Origin: JAIBJN01 sp963830885
GTDB taxonomy: Bacteria > Actinomycetota > Thermoleophilia > Gaiellales > Gaiellaceae
Direction: 5' to 3'
Assembly: GCA_963830885.1 (NCBI GenBank)
Contig: CAWHOA010000015.1
Span: 124,001 to 188,000 of the forward strand
DNA length: 64,000 nt
The position numbers were made by a program, and so were the translations under genes. Shown in pieces: positions 24,323 through 32,406 of the stretch. A model generated the notes under the pieces. It ran no database searches. It had not been told where the DNA came from and saw only the letters and a program-made list of their open reading frames with translations. The first letter of the stretch is position 1. Each line of letters begins with the position of its first letter.

Positions 24323-25108
24323 GTGAGCGCCGTGCCGCCCTACTCCGCGGCTCGGGCCGACGTCCTGCGGCTTCCGGGCGGGTTGACGGAGCGGGACGAG
24401 CTGGCCGTCGAGGAGCCGCTCGAGATCCGCGTCGACGGCGAGGCCGTCGCCGTGACGATGCGTACCCCCGGGCACGACGAGGAGCTCTCCATTGGATTCC
24501 TCCGCTCCGAGGGAATCCGAGCTGTGGCGGCGCAGCCGACCGCCGACCTGGCGGCGAACACGATCGACGTGCAGGTCGAGGACGGCTTCGATCCAGGGCG
24601 GCTGCGGCGGAACTTCTACACGACCTCCTCCTGCGGGGTCTGCGGCAAGGGAGCGCTCGAGGCGGTCGCGGTCGAGGCGCCCCGCGTGGAGAGCGCGCTG
24701 CGCGTGTCGGCGGAGGTCGTCGGCGCGCTGCCCGACCGCCTGCGGGCGGCCCAACCCGCCTTCGCCGCCACCGGCGGCCTGCATGCCACCGGTCTCTTCG
24801 ATGCGGACGGCGAGCTGATCGTCGTCCGCGAGGACGTCGGTCGCCACAACGCCTTCGACAAGGTCGTCGGCCGGTCGTTCCTCGACGGGCTCCTCCCGCT
24901 CGCCGACAAGCTCGTCTGCGTGAGCGGCCGGCTCTCGTTCGAGCTCGTCCAGAAGGCGGCGGTGGCCGGGGCACCGATCCTCGTCGCGGTGGGCGCGCCC
25001 TCGACGCTGGCGGTCGAGCTGGCCGGGGATCGCGGCATCACGCTCTGCGGCTTCGTCCGCGACGGCCGTGTCAACGTCTACTCGGAGCCGTGGCGGGTGG
25101 TCGCGTGA
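24323..25108 (+). CDS. fdhD: FdhD, formate dehydrogenase sulfurtransferase
   Basis: 261 residues from GTG 24323 (GTG 24332 also possible). It transfers sulfur to the molybdenum cofactor of formate dehydrogenase, which is inactive without it. Conserved features: LAVEEPLEIRVDGEAVAVTM, MRTPGHDEELSIGFL, the sulfur-carrying CxxC in SSCGVCGKG (Cys104, Cys107), VREDVGRHNAFDKVVG and CVSGRLSFELVQKA. It overlaps the methyltransferase start by 4 bases, and mobA follows, giving a small formate-dehydrogenase maturation unit. No dehydrogenase subunit gene is in the window. Confidence 0.92.
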   Translation: MSAVPPYSAARADVLRLPGGLTERDELAVEEPLEIRVDGEAVAVTMRTPGHDEELSIGFLRSEGIRAVAAQPTADLAANTIDVQVEDGFDPGRLRRNFYTTSSCGVCGKGALEAVAVEAPRVESALRVSAEVVGALPDRLRAAQPAFAATGGLHATGLFDADGELIVVREDVGRHNAFDKVVGRSFLDGLLPLADKLVCVSGRLSFELVQKAAVAGAPILVAVGAPSTLAVELAGDRGITLCGFVRDGRVNVYSEPWRVVA

Positions 25109-25880
25109 CCTTCTCCGTGCCGGCGGACGCCTACGACCGCTTCGTCGGCCGGTACAGCTACGGGCTCACCGACGCCTTGGCGAGCGCTGCGGGGATCGGG
25201 GCGGACTCGTCGGTGCTCGACGTCGGCGCCGGGACCGGCGTCGGCATGCGGCGGCTCGTCGAGCTGGTCGGGCCTGCAGCAGTGACCGCGGTCGATCCGT
25301 CGGAGCCGTTCGTCGAGGCCCTGCGCGCCCGCTTCCCGGGGGTCGACGTCCGGCTCGCCTCGGCCGAGTCGCTGCCGTTCGACGACGGAGCCTTCGACGC
25401 CGCGCTCGCCCAGCTCGTCGTCAACTTCATGAAGGACCCCGCGGCCGGTGTCGCCGAGATGCGACGCGTCACCCGGCCCGGCGGCACCGTGGCAGGGTGC
25501 GTCTGGGACTATCCCGGTCAGATGACGCTGTTGCGGACGTTCTGGGACGCGGCGGCCGCGCTCGACGTGGAGGGCGCCGGGGCTGTGGATGAGGGGCGCG
25601 CATGCCGTTCGGCCGGCGGGGCGAGCTGGCGGAGCTCTGGCGCCGGGCGGGGCTTCGCGAGGTCGAGGACGGAGAGCTCGTGGTCGCCGCGGCGTACGAC
25701 GGATTCGACGACCTCTGGGCGCCGTTCACCGCCGGTGTAGGGCCGGCCGGCGCGTACGCGGCCGCGCTGGACGACGAGCGGCGCGAGGCTCTGAGGCGCG
25801 AGTACCGTCTGCGGCTCTCGGTTCCGGACGGCCCCTTCGAGCTGGAGGCGCGCGCGTGGTTCACGGTCGGCAAGGCGTAG
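25105..25880 (+). CDS. Class I SAM-dependent methyltransferase, frameshift near 25595
   Basis: About 258 residues once a shift is repaired. GTG 25105 overlaps the fdhD stop (GTGA). SAM-binding motif I is VLDVGAGTGVGMRRLVE (about 42-58); VDPSEPFVEAL and FDDGAFDAALAQLVVNFM follow. The reading frame changes between 25590 and 25601: restoring one G in the GGGG run links EGAGAVDEG to RMPFGRRGELAELWRRAGL, the normal continuation of this family, which ends at 25880. Probably a sequence error. The substrate is unknown. Confidence 0.75.
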
Positions 25881-26392
25881 CGGGCGCCCTCCTCGTCGGC
25901 GGGGCGAGCACGCGCTTCGGCTCGCCGAAAGCGCTCGCGCGGTACGAAGGGGAGACCCTGGCCGAGCGCGGCCACCGCATCCTCGCCGAGGCCTTCGAGC
26001 ACGTGATCGTGGTCGGCAAGGCGGCCGACGGGCTCGAGCTGCCCTTCCCCGTGCTGGACGACGGCAGCGAGACCCGCGCCGCCATCGTCGGCGTCGCCGC
26101 GGCGCTCCGGCTCGCGAATGCCGACCGCGTCGTCGTGCTCCCGACCGACATGCCGCATGTGACGGCCGAGCTCCTGCGCGCCCTGGCGGACGCCGCGGAG
26201 GGCGCCGAGGCGGCGGTCCCGCACTCGGGCCCGCTCCCGGGCGCGTACTGCCGCTCGGCGCTGCCGGTCCTGGAGCAGCGCATCGCCTCGGGTGACCTCG
26301 CCCTCTACCGTGCGTGCATCGATCTGGAGCCGCGGACGCTCCAGTGGGACGAGGGCGCGCTCGTGAACGTGAACACGCCCGACGACCTGTAA
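25856..26392 (+). CDS. mobA: Molybdenum cofactor guanylyltransferase (MobA)
   Basis: 178 residues from GTG 25856, overlapping the methyltransferase end by 25 bases. It attaches GMP to molybdopterin to make the bis-MGD cofactor of formate dehydrogenase and similar enzymes. The nucleotidyltransferase signature LVGGASTRFGSPKALARYEG lies at residues 13-32, and a metal-binding Asp in VVVLPTDMPHVT follows; NVNTPDDL is the family's C-terminal end. The large upstream in-frame extension is a shadow. It pairs functionally with fdhD. Confidence 0.88.
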   Translation: MVHGRQGVAGALLVGGASTRFGSPKALARYEGETLAERGHRILAEAFEHVIVVGKAADGLELPFPVLDDGSETRAAIVGVAAALRLANADRVVVLPTDMPHVTAELLRALADAAEGAEAAVPHSGPLPGAYCRSALPVLEQRIASGDLALYRACIDLEPRTLQWDEGALVNVNTPDDL

Positions 26393-26421
26393 CCGAGGCC
26401 GCCGCTGCGGTGTACGTCCTA

Positions 26422-26572
26422 TGGTGCCGGGGCCGTGGACGTTGAGCCGCTGGTGGCCGAAGGCGTACGCGAAGCGGCGGGCGCCGAGCGGGACGATCTC
26501 GGCGCCGAGCACGTCGCGGTAGAAGGCGTTCGACCGCTCCCAGTCGGAGACGGCGACGACGACGTGGTCGAG
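26422..26572 (-). pseudogene. Remnant of a VOC/glyoxalase-family gene
   Basis: On the minus strand the frame encodes LDHVVVAVSDWERSNAFYRD, then VLGAEIVPLGARRFAYAFGH and QRLNVHGPGT, an unmistakable N-terminal half of a vicinal-oxygen-chelate protein (first beta-alpha-beta module). The rest of the usual ~125 residues is absent; the frame runs into the antisense of mobA. No start codon is found in frame after the cupin stop. It is either a truncated gene left by rearrangement or a junction error. Confidence 0.6.
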
Positions 26573-26579
26573 GCGAGCC

Positions 26580-27056
26580 TCAGGGCTCGCGGTCCCAGTA
26601 GCCCACGTTGCTCTCGCGCCGGACCATGACGTCGTCGGCCCCGTCCTCGGTGAAGACGCCGACCTTGTCGCTGTCCGGGTAGACGGCGACTCCCAGCCCG
26701 CCCTTGGTCGAAAGGATCATGATCCGCACCGTCTCGTCCGTTCGGTTCGAGACCTTGTGCGCGCCCTCGGGCCCTTCGGGGAAGCCGACGAGGTCGCCGG
26801 GCTCGAGCTCGTCCTCGCCGCCCGGATGCCGGAGCGTCGGCCGGCCGGAGACGACGAGGAGCCACTCCTCGCAGCCGTACTCGTAGTGGTACGGGAAGCT
26901 GCTCTGGCCGGGCCCCAGGTCGTAGACGGACGCGCCCAGCTTGACCGCGCCGAGCGCAGGCGCGAGGCGGGCGAAGGCGAAGCGATAGCCGTCGGGCCGC
27001 TCAGTCGCCTCCTCGGCGGCGACCGTGTGGAGGTTGACGCGGCGCAGCGCCGTCAT
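26580..27056 (-). CDS. Cupin domain protein
   Basis: 158 residues from ATG 27056, which overlaps the purA stop by 4 bases. It is a single double-stranded beta-helix: HYEYGCEEWLLVVSGRPTLR (cupin motif 1, metal His and Glu) and ELEPGDLVGFPEGPEGAHKV (motif 2, His). The tail is YPDSDKVGVFTEDGADDVMVR and then the WDREP end. Similar stand-alone cupins are sugar- or amine-compound binding proteins of unknown activity. It is co-transcribed with purA. Confidence 0.8.
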   Translation of the reverse strand: MTALRRVNLHTVAAEEATERPDGYRFAFARLAPALGAVKLGASVYDLGPGQSSFPYHYEYGCEEWLLVVSGRPTLRHPGGEDELEPGDLVGFPEGPEGAHKVSNRTDETVRIMILSTKGGLGVAVYPDSDKVGVFTEDGADDVMVRRESNVGYWDREP

Positions 27057-28348
27057 CCCGCCACGCTCGCCAGCCCGCGCGGCGCGACGACCCGCTCGCG
27101 CTCGGCGCCGACGGAGATGAGGCAGGCCTCGATCCCGAGCTGCTCCTCGACGAAGGAGACGTAGGCGAGCGCCGCCGCCGGCAGGTCGGCGAGCGACTCG
27201 GCCTCGTCGAGCGGCTCCTGCCAGCCGGCCAGCGTCTCGTAGACGGGCTCGGCGTGGTGGAAGTCGCTCTGGTGCGCGGGGAACTCCTCGGTCTCGGAGC
27301 CGTCGGGAAGCCGGTAGCGCACGCACACGGGGAGCTCCGGGAAGGTGGAGAGGACGTCGATCTTCGTCAGCGCCAGGCTCGTCATCCCGTTCACGCGGAC
27401 GGCGAAGCGGAGCGCGACGAGGTCGAGCCAGCCGCAGCGGCGCTCGCGGCCGGTCGTCGTCCCGTACTCGGCGCCGAGCTCGCGGACGCGCGCCTGGTCG
27501 GGGCCCTCGATCTCGGTCGGGAACGGGCCCTCGCCGACGCGCGTGACGTACGCCTTCGCGACGCCCAGGACGCGGTCGATGCGGGTCGGGCCGATGCCGA
27601 CGCCGGTCGTGGCCGCGCCGGCGATCGGGCTCGACGAGGTGACGAACGGGTAGGTGCCGTGGTCGAGGTCGAGCAGTGTGCCCTGCGCGCCCTCGAGCAG
27701 CACGCGCCGGCCTTCCTTGAGCGCCCGGTCGACCAGGAGCGACGTGTCGTCGACGTACGGCCGCAGGCGCGCGGCGTAGTCCTCCATCCGCTCGGCCAGC
27801 TCCTCGACCTCGAGCGGCGGGACGCCGTGGACGCGCTCGAGCACGACGTTCTTCTCGGCGAGCGCGGTCTCGAACTTCTGACGGAGGATCTTCGGGTCGA
27901 GGATGTCCTGCACGCGGATGCCGATGCGCGCAGCCTTGTCGGCGTAGGCGGGCCCGATGCCGCGGCGCGTCGTGCCGATCTGGAGGCGTCCGAGGTGGCG
28001 CTCGCTCGCCGCGTCGATGGCGACGTGCCAGGGCATGATCAGGTGCGCGTTCCCGGAGACCCGCACGGACTCGGTCGGGATCCCGCGACCCTCGAGCTCG
28101 TCCAGCTCGGCCACGAGCAGGCCGGGGTCGACCACGCACCCGGCGCCGACGACGCAGAGCTTCCCGGAGAGGATCCCGGACGGAACGTGGTGGAGCGCGA
28201 ACGTCTCGCCGTCGCGGACGATCGTGTGACCGGCGTTCGGCCCGCCCTGGTAGCGGCAGACGACGTCCGAGTCCAGAGCGAGGAGGTCGACGATCTTCCC
28301 CTTGCCCTCGTCACCCCACTGGGCGCCCACGATCACGGTGGCAGGCAT
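27053..28348 (-). CDS. purA: Adenylosuccinate synthetase
   Basis: 431 residues, full length. It condenses IMP and aspartate with GTP in AMP synthesis. The GTP loop IVGAQWGDEGKGKIVDLLA is at residues 5-23 with the catalytic Asp and His (GPNAGHTIV near 38-46). Also conserved are GTTRRGIGPAYADK, LLEGAQGTLLDLDHGTYPF (about 220) and TTTGRERRCGWLD. Divergent from dnaB. Confidence 0.97.
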   Translation of the reverse strand: MPATVIVGAQWGDEGKGKIVDLLALDSDVVCRYQGGPNAGHTIVRDGETFALHHVPSGILSGKLCVVGAGCVVDPGLLVAELDELEGRGIPTESVRVSGNAHLIMPWHVAIDAASERHLGRLQIGTTRRGIGPAYADKAARIGIRVQDILDPKILRQKFETALAEKNVVLERVHGVPPLEVEELAERMEDYAARLRPYVDDTSLLVDRALKEGRRVLLEGAQGTLLDLDHGTYPFVTSSSPIAGAATTGVGIGPTRIDRVLGVAKAYVTRVGEGPFPTEIEGPDQARVRELGAEYGTTTGRERRCGWLDLVALRFAVRVNGMTSLALTKIDVLSTFPELPVCVRYRLPDGSETEEFPAHQSDFHHAEPVYETLAGWQEPLDEAESLADLPAAALAYVSFVEEQLGIEACLISVGAERERVVAPRGLASVAG

Positions 28349-28595
28349 CTGAGCGAGAGCTTAGTCGCCCTGTCGGTCCGAGCGGCCGTCCACATGGGGT
28401 GTGGACGGAGCGAGCCGAAAAGTCCGCGCGGAGCGGCAATCCCATCCACAGGGCTGTGGGCCGAGCTGGGTTATTCCGTCCGCAGGTGATGGGAACATGT
28501 GTTCTTCTGCCCTGCGTAGGGAGGATTTCGCGGCTGTGGATTCACAATCAACAGACTTCGGTGCGGCGCGTCCAGGTCCCTTACAGTCGCGTCCG
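28349..28595. promoter_or_regulatory. purA/dnaB divergent intergenic region with TGTGGA-type repeats
   Basis: 247 bases without a gene. It holds several short inverted repeats built on TCCACA/TGTGGA: TCCACA-TGGGG-TGTGGA near 28388-28406, CCACAG-GG-CTGTGG near 28446-28459, and TGTGGATTC at 28535-28543. These resemble half-matching DnaA boxes (TTATCCACA), but none is perfect, so a replication or DnaA-regulatory role is only possible. Confidence 0.3.
28582..28587 (+). promoter_or_regulatory. Candidate -10 box of dnaB, leaderless
   Basis: TACAGT, 8 bases before the dnaB ATG at 28596. No ribosome site is present between them, consistent with a leaderless message. Confidence 0.4.
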
Positions 28596-29960
28596 ATGGC
28601 GACGAACGGAGCCCGGACCGCGGCGGTCGTCGAGCCGCAGGTTCCGCCGCAGAACCTCGACGCCGAGGAGTCGGTCCTCGGCGCGATGATGCTGTCGGCG
28701 GGGGCGATCGCCGCCGTGGGCGACGTTCTGGCCGCGGACGGGCGCGAGTACTACCGGGAGAGTCACGCGAGGATCTATCGAGCCGCGCTCGCCCTGTACG
28801 CGAAGGGCGAGCCGGTCGACGCGATCACGCTCGTCGACGAGCTGGACGAGCGCGGCGAGCTCGATGACGTCGGCGGCAAGGTGCGCATCCACGAGCTGGC
28901 CGCGCTCGTGCCTGCGAGCGCGAACGCCGGCCACTACGCGCAGATCGTCAAGGAGGCTGCGACGCTCCGCGGGCTCATCCGCGTCGGCGGCGAGATCTCC
29001 CGCCTCGGCTGGGAGCGCCCGGGAGAGGCCCCCGAGCTCGTCGACCGGGCCGAGCAGATCCTCTTCGAGCTCTCCCAGGAGAAGGCCACCTCGGAGTTCA
29101 GCCACATCGAGACGCTGCTGAAGGAGAGCTTCGAGCGGATCACGCAGCTCTACGAGTCGGGAGCGGACGTCACCGGGGTCCCGTCGGGGTTCCGCGACCT
29201 CGACCGGATCACGTCGGGGTTCCAGGAGGGGAACCTGATCGTGATGGCCGCGCGCCCCAGCATGGGCAAGTCAGCGCTCGGCCTCGGCGTCGCCGCCAAC
29301 CTCGCCGTGCGCAAGAACGTTCCCGTCGCGCTCTTCACCCTCGAGATGTCGAAGTCCGAGGTGACGCAGCGGCTCATGTGCAGCGAGGCCAAGGTCGAGT
29401 CGCAGCGGCTCCGCACCGGCAAGCTCTCCGCCGACGACTGGCCGCGCCTGACGGCGGCCTGCGACAAGCTCGCGAAGGCGCCCGTCTACGTGGACGACAC
29501 CGGGTCGATCACGATGATGGAGATCCGCTCGAAGGCGCGGCGGCTCAAGGCCAAGCACCCCGACCTCGGGCTGATCATCGTCGACTACCTGCAGCTGATG
29601 ACCTCGGGGACGTCGGCCGAGAACCGCGTCCAGGAGGTCTCGCAGATCTCGCGCTCGCTGAAGGTGCTCGCCCGCGACCTCGACGTTCCCATCGTCGCGC
29701 TCTCGCAGCTCTCCCGCGCCGTGGAGCAGCGCCACGACAAGCGGCCGATCCTCTCCGACCTGCGCGAGAGCGGCTCGATCGAGCAGGACGCCGACATCGT
29801 CATGTTCATCTACCGCGACGAGTACTACAACGGCGAGGAGTCCGAGCAGCAGGGCCTCGCCGAGGTGATCGTCGCCAAGCACCGGAACGGGCCGACCGAC
29901 ACGGTCAAGCTCTCGTTTCTGAAGCGCTACGCGAAGTTCTCGGACCTCGCCGCGTCGTAG
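28596..29960 (+). CDS. dnaB: Replicative DNA helicase DnaB
   Basis: 454 residues from ATG 28596; the longer upstream frame has no homology. N-terminal primase-interaction domain (about 12-120, starting PPQNLDAEESVLGAMML) and RecA-like helicase domain (about 170-454) with Walker A ARPSMGKSALG near 218 (usual first residue Gly), Walker B-type LGLIIVDYLQLM, and DNA-binding/arginine-finger region LSQLSRAVEQRHDKRPILSD and RESGSIEQDADIVMFIYR. No intein. A hairpin terminator follows 22 bases after the stop. In many bacteria dnaB follows rplI in the same direction; here it faces it. Confidence 0.97.
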   Translation: MATNGARTAAVVEPQVPPQNLDAEESVLGAMMLSAGAIAAVGDVLAADGREYYRESHARIYRAALALYAKGEPVDAITLVDELDERGELDDVGGKVRIHELAALVPASANAGHYAQIVKEAATLRGLIRVGGEISRLGWERPGEAPELVDRAEQILFELSQEKATSEFSHIETLLKESFERITQLYESGADVTGVPSGFRDLDRITSGFQEGNLIVMAARPSMGKSALGLGVAANLAVRKNVPVALFTLEMSKSEVTQRLMCSEAKVESQRLRTGKLSADDWPRLTAACDKLAKAPVYVDDTGSITMMEIRSKARRLKAKHPDLGLIIVDYLQLMTSGTSAENRVQEVSQISRSLKVLARDLDVPIVALSQLSRAVEQRHDKRPILSDLRESGSIEQDADIVMFIYRDEYYNGEESEQQGLAEVIVAKHRNGPTDTVKLSFLKRYAKFSDLAAS

Positions 29961-29982
29961 CGGCTCCGACGGACGATGGTGA

Positions 29983-30013
29983 GCGGGGCGCCGTGCCGCA
30001 TTCGGCGCCCCGC
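29983..30013 (+). terminator. Hairpin terminator after dnaB
   Basis: Perfect 10-base stem GCGGGGCGCC (29983-29992) and GGCGCCCCGC (30004-30013) with an 11-base loop, 22 bases past the dnaB stop. It is followed by TTCCTG rather than a T-run, as is common in high-GC actinobacteria. Confidence 0.65.
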
Positions 30014-30123
30014 TTCCTGAGGAGGGCCCGTACTGTGAGCCGTGTGCCGCTGAGAACCTGACGCGTGGGGCCGGCGTTTTCTTCCCCGGGAATCCCCACG
30101 ACGCCGGCGGCGTTGACGGAGGC

Positions 30124-30435
30124 ATGATCGCGCGCTGGTGGCGAGGCTGGGCGGCGACGCAGGAGAACGCCGACGCCTACGAGGAGCTCCTGAGGACGAC
30201 GATCCTCCCGTGGGTCGGGAGCCACGAGGGCCACCGCGGCTCGTACCTCGTCCGCCGCGACGTCGAGGGCGAGGTCGAGTTCGCCACCCTGACCCTGTGG
30301 GAGTCGCTCGACTCGGTGAAGGCGTTCGCCGGCGAGGACTACGAGGTCGCGGTCGTGCCCGAGCCCGCCCGCGCGGTGCTGTCACGCTGGGACGAGCGCT
30401 CGGCGCACTACGAGGTGGCCGTCAGGCCGGAGTAG
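30124..30435 (+). CDS. Antibiotic biosynthesis monooxygenase-like (ABM fold) protein
   Basis: 103 residues: MIARWWRGWAATQENADAYE, ILPWVGSHEGHRGSYLVRRD, EFATLTLWESLDSVKAFAGE. This is the dimeric ferredoxin-like ABM fold, small heme- or quinone-type oxygenases and their non-enzymatic relatives. GACGGAGGC precedes the ATG. The last 14 bases overlap the 3' end of rplI on the other strand. The substrate is unknown. Confidence 0.75.
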   Translation: MIARWWRGWAATQENADAYEELLRTTILPWVGSHEGHRGSYLVRRDVEGEVEFATLTLWESLDSVKAFAGEDYEVAVVPEPARAVLSRWDERSAHYEVAVRPE

Positions 30436-31147
30436 GCTCGTCCTCGTCGTGCTCGGACGGGGTCTCGCCCTCGGCCTCGGCGACCGGCTCGGCGGCTTCG
30501 GGCTCGACGGCCTCGGCCTCGGGCGTATCCGCCTCAGCCTCAGCTGCCTCGGCCTCCGCCGGCTCCTCGTCCTCCAGTACCTCGGCGACTGCGGCCTCGG
30601 CCTCGGCGTGCGTCTCCGCGGCTTCCGCCTCCGCCGCCGCGGCGGCCTCGGCCTCGGCGGCGGCCATCGCCTCGAGCTCCTCCTCGGGCGGGAGCTCGCC
30701 GCCGATCGGGACGACGAGGGTCTTCACCTCGACCTGGACGCCCTCGAAGACAGTGATCGGCACGGCGTAGCGTCCGATCCGCTTGATCGGGTCGCCAAGC
30801 TCGACCTTGCGCCGGTCGACGCGAATCTTCCGCGTCCGCCAGATCTCGTCGACGATGTCCGTCGAGGTGACTGAGCCGAAGAGCGTGCCCTGGGGGCCGG
30901 CGTTCACGTCGAAGCTCAGAACCGTCTTGCGGAGCGTCTCGGCGATCTTCTCAGCCTCGTCCGCCGACCGCGCCTCGTGTCGCGCGCGCTCGGCGTCGCG
31001 GCGCTCCAGCTCGGTCACCTTCGCCTCGGTCGCGAGCTCGGCCAGGCGCCGCGGCTGCAGGAAGTTGCGCATGTACCCGCGCGAGACGGACACGACCTCG
31101 CCGCGGAGGCCGACCTTGTCGACGTCCTCGAGCAGGATGACGTCCAT
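30422..31147 (-). CDS. rplI: Ribosomal protein L9 with long acidic Ala/Glu-rich C-terminal tail
   Basis: 241 residues against about 148 usual. Residues 1-148 are a normal L9: N-terminal domain MDVILLEDVDKVGLRGEVVSV, linker helix, and C-terminal domain with QGTLFGSVTSTDIVDEI and VPITVFEGVQVEVKTLVVPI. After EEELEAMAAAEAEAAAA the remaining ~85 residues are almost only Ala, Glu, Pro, Thr and Asp, and end in DEDEPTPA. ATG 31147 overlaps the rpsR stop by one base. It is the last gene of rpsF-ssb-rpsR-rplI. Confidence 0.93.
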   Translation of the reverse strand: MDVILLEDVDKVGLRGEVVSVSRGYMRNFLQPRRLAELATEAKVTELERRDAERARHEARSADEAEKIAETLRKTVLSFDVNAGPQGTLFGSVTSTDIVDEIWRTRKIRVDRRKVELGDPIKRIGRYAVPITVFEGVQVEVKTLVVPIGGELPPEEELEAMAAAEAEAAAAAEAEAAETHAEAEAAVAEVLEDEEPAEAEAAEAEADTPEAEAVEPEAAEPVAEAEGETPSEHDEDEPTPA

Positions 31148-31431
31148 CAGCGATTCCCGCCGCTGACGTGGTGCGAGTCGACGTACGGGAGCAGAGCGAT
31201 CTCGCGGGCGCGCTTGACGGCGACGGCGATCTGGGCCTGGTGGCGCCGGCAGGCGCCGGTGATCCGGCGCGAGCGGATCTTCCCCTTCTCGGAGATGTAG
31301 CGCCGGAGCTGGTTGTAGTTCTTGTAGTCGACCTCGTCGATCTTCTCGCGGCAGAAGTAGCAGCTCTTCCGCCGGGTCGGGCCGGACGAGGGGGACGTGC
31401 GGCGCTGCCGCTTTGCTTGCTCTCGTGCCAT
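31147..31431 (-). CDS. rpsR: Ribosomal protein S18, zinc-ligand (C+) form
   Basis: 94 residues. Core KSCYFCREKIDEVDYKNYNQ, LRRYISEKGKIRSRRITGAC and RRHQAQIAVAVKRAREIALL. The CYFC pair plus the later Cys and His (GACRRHQ) are the zinc ligands of the C+ type; many actinobacteria also carry a zinc-independent paralog, which is not in this window. It lies 18 bases after ssb. Confidence 0.97.
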   Translation of the reverse strand: MAREQAKRQRRTSPSSGPTRRKSCYFCREKIDEVDYKNYNQLRRYISEKGKIRSRRITGACRRHQAQIAVAVKRAREIALLPYVDSHHVSGGNR

Positions 31432-31449
31432 TCGGTGTCGACCTCTTCT

Positions 31450-31893
31450 CTAGAACGGAATGTCGTCGTCGGCCGCCGAGGCGCCGGCCGGCGCGAAGTC
31501 GCCCTGGTTCGGCTGGACGTCGGACGAGGGGATGTACTGGCTCTGCTCGCCGCCGCCCTCGCCGCGGCTGTCCAGGAACTGCACCTGGAACGCCACGACC
31601 TCGACCTTGGAGCGCTTCTGTCCGTCCGTCTCCCACGAGGACCAGTCGAGGCGGCCGTCGATGCCGACGCGGCGGCCCTTGGCGAGGTGCTGCGAGAGCA
31701 TCTCGGCCTGGTTCCCGAAGACCTTCACGTCGAAGAAGTTGGGCTTGTCGGTCCAGTTGCCGGCCTCGTCCTTCTGGCGCCCGTTGACCGCCAGCCCGAG
31801 CTGGAGGACAGGCGAGCCCGACGGGAGGTGGCGAAGCTCGGGGTCGCGCGTGAGGCGGCCGACGAGCGTGACGCGGTTGATGTCTCCAGCCAT
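31450..31893 (-). CDS. ssb: Single-stranded DNA-binding protein
   Basis: 147 residues. OB-fold (1-105: INRVTLVGRLTRDPELRHLP, PNFFDVKVFGNQAEMLSQHL, GRRVGIDGRLDWSSWETDGQ), a short Gly/Gln/Ser linker, and the acidic interaction tip DDDIPF at the C-terminus, which recruits replication partners. It lies between rpsF and rpsR in the standard order. Confidence 0.96.
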   Translation of the reverse strand: MAGDINRVTLVGRLTRDPELRHLPSGSPVLQLGLAVNGRQKDEAGNWTDKPNFFDVKVFGNQAEMLSQHLAKGRRVGIDGRLDWSSWETDGQKRSKVEVVAFQVQFLDSRGEGGGEQSQYIPSSDVQPNQGDFAPAGASAADDDIPF

Positions 31894-31929
31894 GGTTTCT
31901 CAGCTCCTCAATCGAACGTCTGTTCTATC

Positions 31930-32313
31930 CTACTCGGCGGCCTGGACGGCCTCGGCGGGGGCGGACGCCGCGCGGTGCTCGCGCGGCGGGCCCGACGACG
32001 GCTCGCGTGCCGGCATCGTGGCCGCGGCCGGAAGCCGGCGGACGGCCATGTGCCGGAGCACCCCGTCGGTGATCTTCAACACGCGCGTGAGCTCGGCGAG
32101 CGTTTCCGCGTCGCAGTCGAAGTGGAGCAGGTAGTAGAAGGCCTCGGGCTTCTTGTCGATCTCGTAGGCGAGCTTGCGCCGGCCCCACGAGTCGTCGCCC
32201 TGCCAGGTGCCGCCGCGCTGGGTGACGAGCTCGCGGATGCGCGTCAGGATCTCAGCCTGGCGTTCTTCGGCAAGCTCGGCGTCGAGCAGCAGCATGATCT
32301 CGTATGGATTCAT
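31930..32313 (-). CDS. rpsF: Ribosomal protein S6
   Basis: 127 residues. The ferredoxin-like core MNPYEIMLLLDAELAEERQA, SWGRRKLAYEIDKKPEAFYY, VLKITDGVLRHMAVRR ends near residue 97; the last 30 residues are a disordered Pro/Ala/Glu tail. It binds S18 in the 30S platform. First gene of the ribosomal operon. Confidence 0.96.
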   Translation of the reverse strand: MNPYEIMLLLDAELAEERQAEILTRIRELVTQRGGTWQGDDSWGRRKLAYEIDKKPEAFYYLLHFDCDAETLAELTRVLKITDGVLRHMAVRRLPAAATMPAREPSSGPPREHRAASAPAEAVQAAE

Positions 32314-32359
32314 CGGTTCCCGTTTCTCCTTCCCTCGGTCTAACGGCCCCGCGGTGGGC

Positions 32360-32383
32360 GCGCCGCTCGGGAATCAGCGGCGC
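32360..32383 (-). promoter_or_regulatory. Hairpin in the rpsF leader, possible S6:S18-binding autoregulatory element
   Basis: In the ~90-base leader of rpsF the minus strand forms GCGCCGCT, loop GATTCCCG, AGCGGCGC: a perfect 8-base stem whose loop contains CCG. Known rpsF leaders that bind the S6:S18 complex use a hairpin displaying a CCG triplet. The exact family secondary structure was not verified. Confidence 0.35.
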
Positions 32384-32406
32384 CTGGCGGAGCGAGAAGC
32401 CCATCG

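Noticed and set aside
30438..30770. Ser/Ala-rich plus-strand frame resembling a repeat protein
   Set aside because: It is the complement of the Ala/Glu-rich tail of ribosomal protein L9.
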